Shown: positions 56,129 through 64,000 of the stretch, one piece after another | Numbering within the stretch: position 1 is the stretch's first letter | Layout: every line of letters starts with the position of its first letter | Origin: Vitellaria paradoxa | Lineage: Eukaryota > Streptophyta > Magnoliopsida > Ericales > Sapotaceae | Length of the DNA stretch: 64,000 nucleotides | Assembly: GCA_019916065.1 (NCBI GenBank) | Contig: CM034233.1 | Span: 47,234,034 to 47,298,033, forward strand | Reading direction: 5' to 3' | The notes under the pieces: model-generated | What the model was told of the DNA's origin: nothing | The model's database searches: none | What the model saw: the letters and a program-made list of their open reading frames with translations, nothing else | Position numbers and translations under genes: made by a program

Positions 56129-56639
56129 TAGATATATCTTAAACTCTTAGACATTCAAATTAAAACTCTTAAATTTAATGTTATTGCTATATTTAGATAA
56201 ATTTGCATATGATATAACAGCATTTATTTAAATTTAGACATATAAACAACATAGCTTAAAAAAATGCTATATATACTGTATAAATACAAAATTATGAAGT
56301 CTAAAACATTTATTTTAATGGTCAGCTGGTAAGACCAACCGTGTTCTTGGCAGACACCCTTGGAATGTTTTTGAGCTTCTTCTTCAGTGTAATTTCAACC
56401 ACTTAAATTTCATTCATGAGTTCCGCTAAAGTAAAAGAACCAATATTATTTTCATTAAACAATTTAGTTTGATTTTATTAAATGAATTGGGCAGGAACTG
56501 AAAAATAATATTTAAATAGTTTCAATTTATTTGTTAAGGAAGGATGGCATGGAAATGTATACCTAAAAATTACAAAGACATTAATACTAATAATGTAACT
56601 CAATTCAAGATTAGGTCACAGAGAAAATTAGTTAATAAA

Positions 56640-56800
56640 GTTTGAGGGGTAATTCAATAAGTAAAATGTTAGGTTTGTTTCTTAATTGACACTAATTCGA
56701 ATCTAGCCAGAGTCACAGGAAGCCTACCCAATTCTTATCGCAATAATTAGGTAAAATGCACATAAACTAACTTATGCACCGTAAGTCATTTAAAAAAAAA
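56640..56800 (+). mobile_element. Possible tRNA-derived SINE remnant
   Basis: GGGGTAATTCAATAAGTAAAATG at ~56645 resembles a pol III A box, and TAATTCGAATCTAG at ~56695 resembles a B box (GGTTCGAATCC), with suitable spacing; the unit ends near an A run at 56792. The match is weak and no target duplication was established. Confidence 0.35.
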
Positions 56801-58191
56801 AAAAACTATAGCTAACGCTAAGCTAAATTCACCGATAAAACATGTATAATACATATACCTATATCAAAGCTGCTAACGTATGCCTGTGTCATTCTCAAAC
56901 ATAAAATCATATAATAATCTTAAACTATAATTTTATAGTATTTTCCCATAACAATAAAAAATAAGTCTAATATAGAAGTAAATGACTATCAACAACTCAA
57001 CAACATATGCAGATCCAAGTTTGACATTGTTACAGTTAAAATTATTAATTATTTATTGTATTTATTTAATAGTCTCATATGTTAAAATTTTTATTTTGTA
57101 TTAATTTAGTTTATTTAGGATAATTAAATTAGGTTAGTTTTAGAATTTTGCGCCAGTAAATTATCTTAGGAATTAATCCTAACTGTTGATTAATTTTTGT
57201 AATCACATGTGGATTATACTACAAACTTAATTACGCAAAAAGATTCAACAAAATGACGCATATCAAGAATTTATTATAATTGGTGATTCAGTTAGTGGTG
57301 CATATTAATGTTGAAGTGTAGAATTAAGTTAATCATCCTACTTAAAAAGAGGATCTTTTCATCACATTAGGGTTTACATAATTTTTAGAGAGATATAATT
57401 TTCAGAAAGAGTGAGAGAGCAGAAAACCAAGCATCAAAAGTGAGAAATTAAGTTAGCATACATAATTTTCTTTTTCTTTTAATTACTAGATATCAATTTT
57501 AATAGATTTAGGCGTACATGTGAGTTTGAAGGGTTAAATTTGGTAAAAAAAATTATTTTTTAATTTTCTCCAATTTTTCATACTTTTCAAAGAATAATTA
57601 ACTTAATAATCTAAAATTTATCTATTTCTATTTTTTATTTTTTTTGGGTCAAAATTTTGCATTCCAAACAGATATTAATTGATTAATGTGTGGATTATAC
57701 GGTAAGTAGACGATTGATTTAAGTTTTGATATTTTGACTAAATATGAAATAAACAGGAGAGAAGAATGGATAAGGGCTTTGCGGTGTCAATTGATGCAGA
57801 ATAAAAAAATGGTGAATAATATGCACTTGATAGAAACTACAAACTGCCATAGTATTGTTTGATGTTGATGGCTTCGTAATAAAAGAATTGATTTGACTTT
57901 AAAAGAAAAAGAAAAAAAAAAAGTTGGATTGAAGGCTGTGGCTTCCCTTGTGTGACGTGATGATTGCAAAGAAAAAAAAATGTTTTCTAGGAAGGACAGG
58001 TCGCTGGCAAGGATTTTGATGACTTTTTTTTCCTGTTAATTAATAAAACTGTTTTATTTAAAATTTTTTATTTTTAAATGGCTACTAATATTATGTTGTT
58101 GCTTGCCATTTTATTCATTGCACATTTTTTTTTTTAAAACTGCATTGCACGTTTAGTTCACCAATCATTCTTAACACCAATTTTAGCATTA
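56801..58191. other. AT-rich intergenic DNA
   Basis: No supported gene. A run of A/G at ~57902-57922 and poly-T at ~58126 are present. The stretch 57360-57470 (AGGGTTTACA, AGAGAGATATAA, GTGAGAGAGCAG) could be an LTR leader but has no partner. Confidence 0.45.
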
Positions 58192-59096
58192 TGTTGGGCA
58201 AAATAATACTAAGATGTACTTGTGCCGAACAAGTGTAGTTTGGCGCCACGTGGTCCAGTGCCGAGCATACTCGTATGAGCCACATAGTCATTCGTCGAGC
58301 ACGTTCCGCCGTGACACGTGGCGTCCTGTCGAACAACTGATTAATGGCACGAGAGTTCTATGTGAGTGTTATACGTGAACACATGTCTCAAAGTTAGTGT
58401 TCCAAAGAATACCCTGAACCTCAGCACCAATGAATAGTGTATTGCTACGTGGCTATAGCCGAGGATCTCGATAGCTAGTTCGCTCGGCCTATCCATTGGC
58501 GGTTAGTAAATGTTGAACCTAGGACCCACAGCCTTTAAAGAGGGCTCATGACCATAAATGCACCATAGTTAAGACTGAACTGGGTATTTGTCTCTGAGGA
58601 AGTAACTAAATCAGTCCATCTCGTCACGAGTAGTTGGCTGATGTGACAGGAAGACAGTCTAACCCTGAAATTCTGGTTGTAATGCCGTGTTAAGTCGCCA
58701 GAGGCATTAAATGAGAGGCATGGTGTATTGAATGAGGGGTTTAAGGCATTAAATGAAGGGGAAGAGTATTTAAAGCAAGGATGGAAAAGAGAGACACGGC
58801 AGTGTGCGTAACGTCAAGTCGCAGGTATGCTTTAATCATTATTCGGATTACTATAAATAGAATATTCTACTGAACCACAGAGATAAGCTGACTATTGCCA
58901 ACTTAAGCTTTTACTCACTTCTTCCCTGAAAATTTCCTTCTTTGAGCGGCTTGCTGACTTAAGTATCGGAGGGTTTTCTGGCCAGAGACCTCCTCTCCGG
59001 CCGTCACCTTCATTTCTGTCTTTGTTCGGCAGGTCGGCGATTGCATTTCCGGTTGGCGTGGTCAGCAGCTCCGGCGGTAATTTTTACTGCCGAACA
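58192..59096 (+). mobile_element. Tat element 5' LTR
   Basis: About 905 bp from TGTTGGGCAAAATAA to TGCCGAACA, the latter two bases before the primer site. TATA box at 58852. The start is chosen from the TG and the composition change; the second LTR is not in the window, so it is provisional. Its last ~130 bases are related to the relic at 10135-10300. Confidence 0.65.
58852..58859 (+). promoter_or_regulatory. TATA box of the Tat LTR
   Basis: TATAAATA, about 245 bases before the LTR end. Confidence 0.55.
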
Positions 59097-59098
59097 TT

Positions 59099-59116
59099 TG
59101 GCGCCCACCGTGGGGC
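59099..59116 (+). other. Tat element primer-binding site
   Basis: TGGCGCCCACCGTGGGGC two bases after the LTR end. It starts with TGG, as complements of tRNA 3' ends do; the tRNA is not identified here. Confidence 0.8.
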
Positions 59117-59193
59117 TCGTTGTTTAGCCCAGTATTGTTGTTCACCAGCTTTTTTCTTGTTTCTTTGTCAAGTCTCTAGTACTTGTCCACATA

Positions 59194-60770
59194 ATGACTT
59201 CGGGAGGAAACACTACTCCACCACCATCTCCACGGGCAGGGGACGGTTCCACTCCTGCCAAAACTAAAGGGAGTGTGCTGGTTATCCGGACTCTAGGTCT
59301 GGAGCATGCCAGGAGAAGAAAAATGGAGGACCCTGAGGTACTGAAACGGAGAGAGGAGTTGATGGCTAAGGCCAGTGAGAAGCAAGCAGAACTGGAGGAG
59401 ATTCTGCTGGAATTAAGCAAGGAGAAGGGAAAGTCCACTGCTAGCCATACAGCCGATTCTAATCGATCTGACTCAGAATCTGACGAGAGTTACGATGCTC
59501 TTTACGAGGATCCCACTCATGAAGATGACGAGGACACCCATGAACAAGAGGAGATGCGTTCTCGCTCGCGACGTGATGTCACTCCTTCTAAAAAGGGCTC
59601 GCGCCATGCTAAAACCGTTGCGAAACGTGACGCGAAATCTGATGCTGACATGCCCACCAAAGCACATCACCAAAGGAGTTCCTCGAAAAAGGTGCTGGAG
59701 GCACACTTGGAAGAAGCGGATAGCTCGGACCAAGAAGAGCTGACTTTGAAGCGTAAGCAAGCGAGAAAGGCAAAGGTGGAGGAGTGGGGGCAAGCAGAGG
59801 AATGGGGCGCTCAAGGCCAGAGCACACGCATGATGGCAAGGAAAGCCCTGAGGCGGATCTCTGCTTCCCCATTCGTCGATGAAATAATTGATGCGGAGCC
59901 TCCAGAGAAATTCCAAACTCCGAGGCTTAATCTCTATGATGGAAGAACTGACCCCCTGGCCCACTACCGTCATTACATGCAGGCCATGACATTATGGAGT
60001 AGCAATGACCACCTTATGTGCAAAGTATTCCCTTCCAGTTTGGGGGATACAGCGCTTCAGTGGTTCCATAAACTACCCCTTGGCAGTATCCGGTGTTGGC
60101 AGCATTTGGCAGAGGAATTCATCACCCGATTTTTGGCTAACACGAAACAGCCCAAAACCGCTGACGTTCTCCTCACAATGAAAGAAAATCCGGAGAATCA
60201 TTGAGAGACTACTCCCGCCGCTACCTGGAACTCTACAACGAAGTGGGAGAATGCTCGGAGCAATTGGCCGTAACTTCATTTAAGCTGGGATTGCGAAAGG
60301 AGGATAGGTTGTGGCTCTCCTTGACCAAAAAGCCCGCGGCCAACATGTCAGACCTTATGTGCCGCATTGAAAAATATGCCAAGGTGGAGGACGAGACACA
60401 GCCGGCCAAACAAAAAGAAAGGAGATCCCAAGGCCAAAGGGGAGATAAAAAACCGGGGAGATGGCTGCCGATTCATTGATGAGGGGAAGTCCGTCTTTGA
60501 AGCGGTCAATACGGTGTTCAAGGAGCCGATCTTCAAGATCCTCCCTCAAATAAGAAATAGCCATATTTCAGATGGCCCGGAAAGCTGCCGGACTTCCCTG
60601 GAAAGGAGAATTCCAAGAATTACTGCGCGTATCATCAAGACAAGGGGCATCGCACCGAAGTCTGCCGATCGTTGCGACATCATCTGGAAGAATGGTGCGC
60701 AAAGGCCACCTTAAAGAGTTCATAGATGAGGGCAAAACTAGAGAAGCAGCCCCACAGGACTGAGAGCCAA
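59194..60770 (+). pseudogene. Tat gag, frameshifted after 336 codons
   Basis: The ATG at 59194 (MTSGGNTTPPPSP) begins an open frame to 60204. The first ~220 residues are charged and partly coiled coil (Glu/Lys-rich, Asp-rich at ~95-115); the gag domain follows: SPFVDEI, FQTPRLNLYDGRTDPLAHYRHY, FPSSLGDTALQWFHKLPLGSI, EEFITRFLAN. A frameshift at ~60195 moves on to LRDYSRRYLELYNEVGECSEQ in the next frame, and another at ~60470. A Tat-type zinc finger CAYHQDKGHRTEVC (C-x2-H-x4-H-x4-C) is intact at 60624-60665. Confidence 0.88.
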
Positions 60771-61019
60771 GGAGGCAATGAGAAGAGACTGCCGGGGAAG
60801 AGGCTGCCGAGGAGGTCCAGCCCCCACCAAGAGCCAGGGCACGTAGAGATGTCCCAAGACCTGCAGTTATCCACGTGATTCATATGGAGCGGCGACCCCA
60901 GAGTGTCATTAACCATGCCCCTAATCCACAAAGTCAAGAGATATTGGGCGTGGCAGGCCAGCCGAGCAAACGCCCGAGGAAAGCCGCCATGGAGGAAATT
61001 ACCTTTCATGAGGACGAGC

Positions 61020-61555
61020 ATTCTGGTGTTTAGCTGCCGCACAATGATGCCCTGGTAATCACTCTGGGTATGTTCGACTCCGAAGTAAGAAGAATTCTGG
61101 TGGATGCAGGAAGCTCAACAGAAGTCATGTTCCTGAGCTTATTTTAGAAGCTCGGATTAACTGAAGAGGACCTAGAACCGGCAGAATGCCCGCTCATAGG
61201 ATTCAATTCTGCTCCTGTTTGGCCTCTGGGTAGAGTTGTCATTCCTGGCCGTGTGGGTCCGGTGGAGCAAGAGGTTGAGTTCACTGTTGTGGATTCCCCT
61301 TCTTCCTACAACGCTATAGTAGGAAGGTCGTTGATTCATGCTTTGAAGGCGGTCCCCTCAACCTACCACCAGGTGCTGAAGTTCCTCTATTGCGAGGAAG
61401 TGATTTCTATTTTTGGGGATCAAAATACTTCCCAAAAGTACTTTTCTGCAGCCCTAAAATCCAAGACTATCGCCGAACAAGTCCAATTGACGGAGCTACC
61501 GAGAACGCCCCAAAGATCGATGATGTCGGTGGTGATCCCCAGAGGAAAGCCATAG
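61020..61555 (+). pseudogene. Tat aspartic protease
   Basis: VRRILVDAGSSTEVMF gives the active site D-A-G-S-S (Asp codon 61103-61105). A TAG at 61147-61149 interrupts, then GFNSAPVWPLGRVVIPGRVGP, VEFTVVDSPSSYNAIVGRSLIHALKAVPSTYHQ, the typical C-terminal half of Tat protease. The block before it (60770-61020) is a proline/arginine-rich linker with several stops. Confidence 0.82.
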
Positions 61556-61639
61556 AGGGCTTGAGAAATATCAGATTGGCCCAGCTGAGGATGACAAATT
61601 CTTCCTGATCGGACACCAACCTGAGCGCCGAGGAGAAAC

Positions 61640-62615
61640 TGGAGCTAACGGAGATGCTCTTGAAAAATATTGGACGTTCGCCTGGACTCCACATGAAATG
61701 CCAGGTATTTCCCCCGAAATCATGACTCATAAGTTGAATGTGATCCGGGGGTAAAACCTGTGGTACAAAAAGCAAGCGATCAGCTCTCCAACATGCAGAG
61801 GCGGTCATAGAGGAGTTCGGCCGACTGTTAGAGGCGGAGGGCCATCCAGGAAGTCTCATACCCGGAGTGGTTGGCCAATACAGTCGTGGTCAAAAAGAGA
61901 ATGGGAAATGGAGAGTCCTGCGTAGACTACATAGACCTGAATAAAGCCTGCCCGAAGGATCCATTCCCCCTGCCAAAGATTGACCAACTCGTTGACTCAA
62001 TCGCTGGATGTTCCAGGATGTCGTTCCTGGACGCTTATAAGGGATATCACCAGTTCCCCATGTTCGTCGGCCTGATGAGGAGAAAACTTCTTTCATAACC
62101 CCTCGAGGCATATATTGTTACAAAATTATGCCATTTGGACTAAAGAACGTTGGAGCCACCTATCAACGGCTAGTTACGAAAATATTCAAAGAAGACCTCG
62201 GACAGACGATGGAGGTCTACATTGATGATATGGTGGTGAAAAGCAAGGAGCGAACACTCATCTCCAACATCTCCAGCATATTTTTTCTACCCTTGATCGG
62301 TATCTAAGGCCATCCTACCATTATTAGAGATTGCACCCCCTACCTATTTTCTATTAGAATATAGGAATTCTTCCGCCTTTGGAGTTGGGCTCGGGTAAAT
62401 TTTTGGGCCACTTGGTGAGCAGAAGGGGAATTGAGGCTGATCCCCGATCAAATACGTGCCATCCAATCTGTTCTCCTCCACACACCAAAAAAAGAAGTCC
62501 AGAAGCTCACAGGGATGGTGGTGGCACTCAATCGTTTATCAGTAGGTCATCCGATAAAGTGCCGACCGTTCTCAGACTGCTCAAAGGGGCCAATAAGATG
62601 CATGGGATGCTGAGG
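61640..62615 (+). pseudogene. Tat reverse transcriptase, several frameshifts
   Basis: Landmarks in order: FAWTPHEMPGISPEIMTHKLNV; EWLANTVVVKKRMG; SCVDYIDLNKACPKDPFPLPKIDQLVDSIAG; FLDAYKGYHQ; CYKIMPFGLKNVGATYQRL; EVYIDDMVVKS with YIDD at 62218-62229; FLGHLVSRRGIEAD; IQSVLLHTPKKEVQKLTGMVVALNR. All catalytic Asp are present. The segment 62300-62380, where relatives encode the KLNPxKC block, is replaced by unrelated sequence with two stops. At least five frame changes occur. Confidence 0.88.
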
Positions 62616-63090
62616 CGGACGCGGCACGGAAAGCTTAAAGAATATCTGACAACTGTCCCGATATTATCAACACCACCAGCCGGGGATATTTTACAACTAG
62701 ATCTGCAGTCTCAGAACATGCAGTCAGTGCCGTCCTACTGAGAGAGGAACAAGGGAAGCAGCATCCTATCTACTACGTGAGCAAAACAATGCAAGGGGCG
62801 GAGACCAGATACCTTCCCCTAGAGAAGCTGACCTTGGCATTAATAATGGCATCCAGGAAGTTAGCCTATTACTTGCACATACCATTCAGGTAGTCACCGA
62901 TCAGCCAATTGGCCATGTTTTAAAGAGGGTTGATGTGTCTGGCCGGGTGGCAAAATGGGTAGTTTCCCTCGGTACATTTGACATAAAATTCATCCCAAGA
63001 ACCGCAATAAAGGCTCAAGTCCTGGCCGATTTTGTAGCGGAATTTACCACACCAGCCCGTGGTCCAACAAAGAAGTATGGCAAGTTGAAA
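62616..63090 (+). pseudogene. Tat RNase H (first copy)
   Basis: LKEYLTTVPILSTPPAGDILQLDL is followed, after a frameshift at ~62712, by HAVSAVLLREEQGKQHPIYYVSKTMQGAETRYLPLEKLTLALIMASRKLAYYL (catalytic Glu), then after another by ISQLAMF/GHVLKR and WVVSLGTFDIKF-type sequence. It is the RNase H attached to RT in all gypsy elements. Frames change twice or more. Confidence 0.75.
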
Positions 63091-63530
63091 TAAAGTATAC
63101 CCCAGCCGAACACGTTGAGGCCGAACAACCTTGGCAAATCGAGGTTGATGGGTCTTCGACTAGAAAAAGAGGCGGGTGGGCATAGTTCTGACTACACCAG
63201 AAGGGGTCTCGATAGAATATGCAATAAAGCTCGAGTTCGAGGTTATTAATAATGAGGCAGAGTATGAAGCTCTCCTGGCTGGGCTCGACATTGCTCGGCG
63301 ATTGATGGCGAACGATGTTGTAATAAGGACTGACTCTCAGCTGGTTGCTAACCAGCTGAAGGGTGAGTATATGGCTAGAAGTGAGAAGATGGCGGAGTAT
63401 TTAGAAGTGGCAAAGAAGAAAATTGAAGGCTTTCATAGAGCTAGCGTGGAGCTCATTGGCAGGGATCATAATGCTCACGCTGACGCACTTGCAACGCTGG
63501 CTGCCTCTTCTCGAATAAGGCTAACTGATC
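63091..63530 (+). pseudogene. Tat second RNase H (archaeal-type, aRH)
   Basis: EVDGSSTRKRGG (Asp) is followed by a frameshift near 63180, then GIVLTTPEGVSIEYAIKLEFEVINNEAEYEALLAGLDIARRL (Glu), VVIRTDSQLVANQLKGEY (Asp) and RDHNAHADALATLA (Asp). This DGSS...EAEYEAL...DSQLV...ADALA set is the plant-type RNase HI fold carried additionally by Tat elements, in the position between RT-RH and integrase. Apart from one frameshift it is well kept. Confidence 0.88.
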
Positions 63531-64000
63531 AGGTTTTTATGGAAGTTCTAAAAAGGCCGAGCATAACGAAAGACGAAGAGGTAATGTGTGCTGACTTAGC
63601 CCCATCTTGGATGGATCCAATCATCATTTACCTGAAGGATGGAACTCTCCCTGAGGACAGAACAGAAGCAAAGAAACTAAGAATAAAAGTCGCCAGGTTT
63701 TGGCTCTCTCCTGACCATAAGTTATACAAAAAATCCTTCACAGGCCCCTATCTTTTTGTGTTCATCCTGACAAAGTGCAAGACTTTCTCTACGAGCTTCA
63801 TGAAAGGGTCTGTGGAGCACATACTGGGGGCAGATCACTGGCGCACCGAGCAATCACACAAGGGTATTGGTGGCCTAAGATGGGGTATGACGCTCAGGCC
63901 TATGTTCGGAGATGCAAGAAATGCCAAAAGTTCGCTCCCATTCCTCACCAGCCAGCCCAAGAACTCAGTCCGCTTACCAGCCCTTGGCCGTTCGCTCAAT
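63531..64000 (+). pseudogene. Tat integrase, N-terminal part, cut by window edge
   Basis: After a spacer (VFMEVLKRPSI to LPEDRTEAKKLRIKVARFWL) and a frameshift near 63755, the zinc-binding domain reads VHPDKVQDFLYELHERVCGAHTGGRSLAHRAITQGYWWPKM and YVRRCKKCQKFAP, i.e. the H-H-C-C pattern. The catalytic core lies beyond position 64000. Confidence 0.85.

Larger units (their letters stand above)
58192..64000 (+). mobile_element. Tat-lineage Ty3/gypsy retrotransposon, 3' part outside the window
   Basis: Plus-strand order: 5' LTR, primer site, gag, protease, RT, RNase H, a second RNase H, integrase zinc-binding domain, then window end. The second RNase H domain after RT-RH is the hallmark of the Tat clade (TatI-III, Ogre, Retand). 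Base composition is clearly more GC-rich than the rest of the window. Frameshifts and stops interrupt gag and pol. Confidence 0.88.

Noticed and set aside
56640..56720. tRNA gene
   Set aside because: Only box-like words are present; no acceptor stem or anticodon arm can be drawn, so I list it as a SINE-like remnant.
59473..59973. 166-codon minus-strand frame at the Tat element
   Set aside because: Antisense of the gag open frame, whose plus-strand product contains a clear gag domain.
1..64000. A previously undescribed gene system, host gene cluster or CRISPR-like array
   Set aside because: Every protein-like segment I could interpret belongs to known LTR retrotransposon domains. Repeats are degenerate LTR or MITE structures with no regular unique spacers.

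Overview
This window is plant nuclear DNA made almost entirely of transposable elements. It is AT-rich apart from the last ~5 kb, with long AT-rich spacers and MITEs, and its elements carry the coding domains and tRNA primer-binding sites of angiosperm LTR retrotransposons: Ty3/gypsy Tekay-, Reina-, Athila- and Tat-like, and Ty1/copia. I found no convincing host protein gene, rRNA, tRNA gene, CRISPR array or prokaryotic operon. An angiosperm, probably a eudicot, is the best inference; the species cannot be told from this sequence.

Layout. (1) 1-6129, minus: decayed Tekay-like gypsy element (T1), cut by the window edge, with a ~2 kb 5' LTR. (2) 6130-7330, plus: remnant of a chromodomain gypsy integrase and possible LTR. 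(3) 7330-14835: AT-rich intergenic DNA with four Tourist-like MITEs and an old gypsy LTR remnant. (4) 14836-19745: LTR-like promoter DNA with a hairpin-repeat array, a CATG-rich array, a solo gypsy LTR (17.0-18.8 kb) and a GGAGC/GCTCC tandem array. (5) 19745-25750 plus 39232-39294: second Tekay element (T2), plus strand, lacking gag and with a mutated RT active site. (6) 25751-39227: a young Athila element with both LTRs, PBS, gag, pol and an additional ORF, inserted in the T2 3' LTR. (7) 39295-39839 and 48612-~49010: two halves of an old copia integrase, split by (8) 39840-48611, a full-length copia element (minus) with a perfect TTTTA target-site duplication. (9) 49131-52625: minus-strand Athila/Tat-type gag and 5' LTR between two copies of an AT-rich repeat block. 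(10) 52.6-58.2 kb: AT-rich DNA with LTR scraps and SINE-like sequences. (11) 58192-64000: a GC-richer Tat-lineage gypsy element, plus strand, with a second (archaeal-type) RNase H, running off the window end.

The order of events can be read: an old copia was hit by T2 and by the full-length copia; T2's 3' LTR was then hit by the Athila element, whose two LTRs still differ by only about 30 small changes over ~1.5 kb. All pol genes are broken by stops or frameshifts, so none looks autonomous as written; Gln-to-stop and Trp-to-stop changes dominate in the older copies, as expected from deamination of methylated cytosines. In the Athila copy many differences are single-base run-length indels, so some of its frameshifts may be assembly errors.
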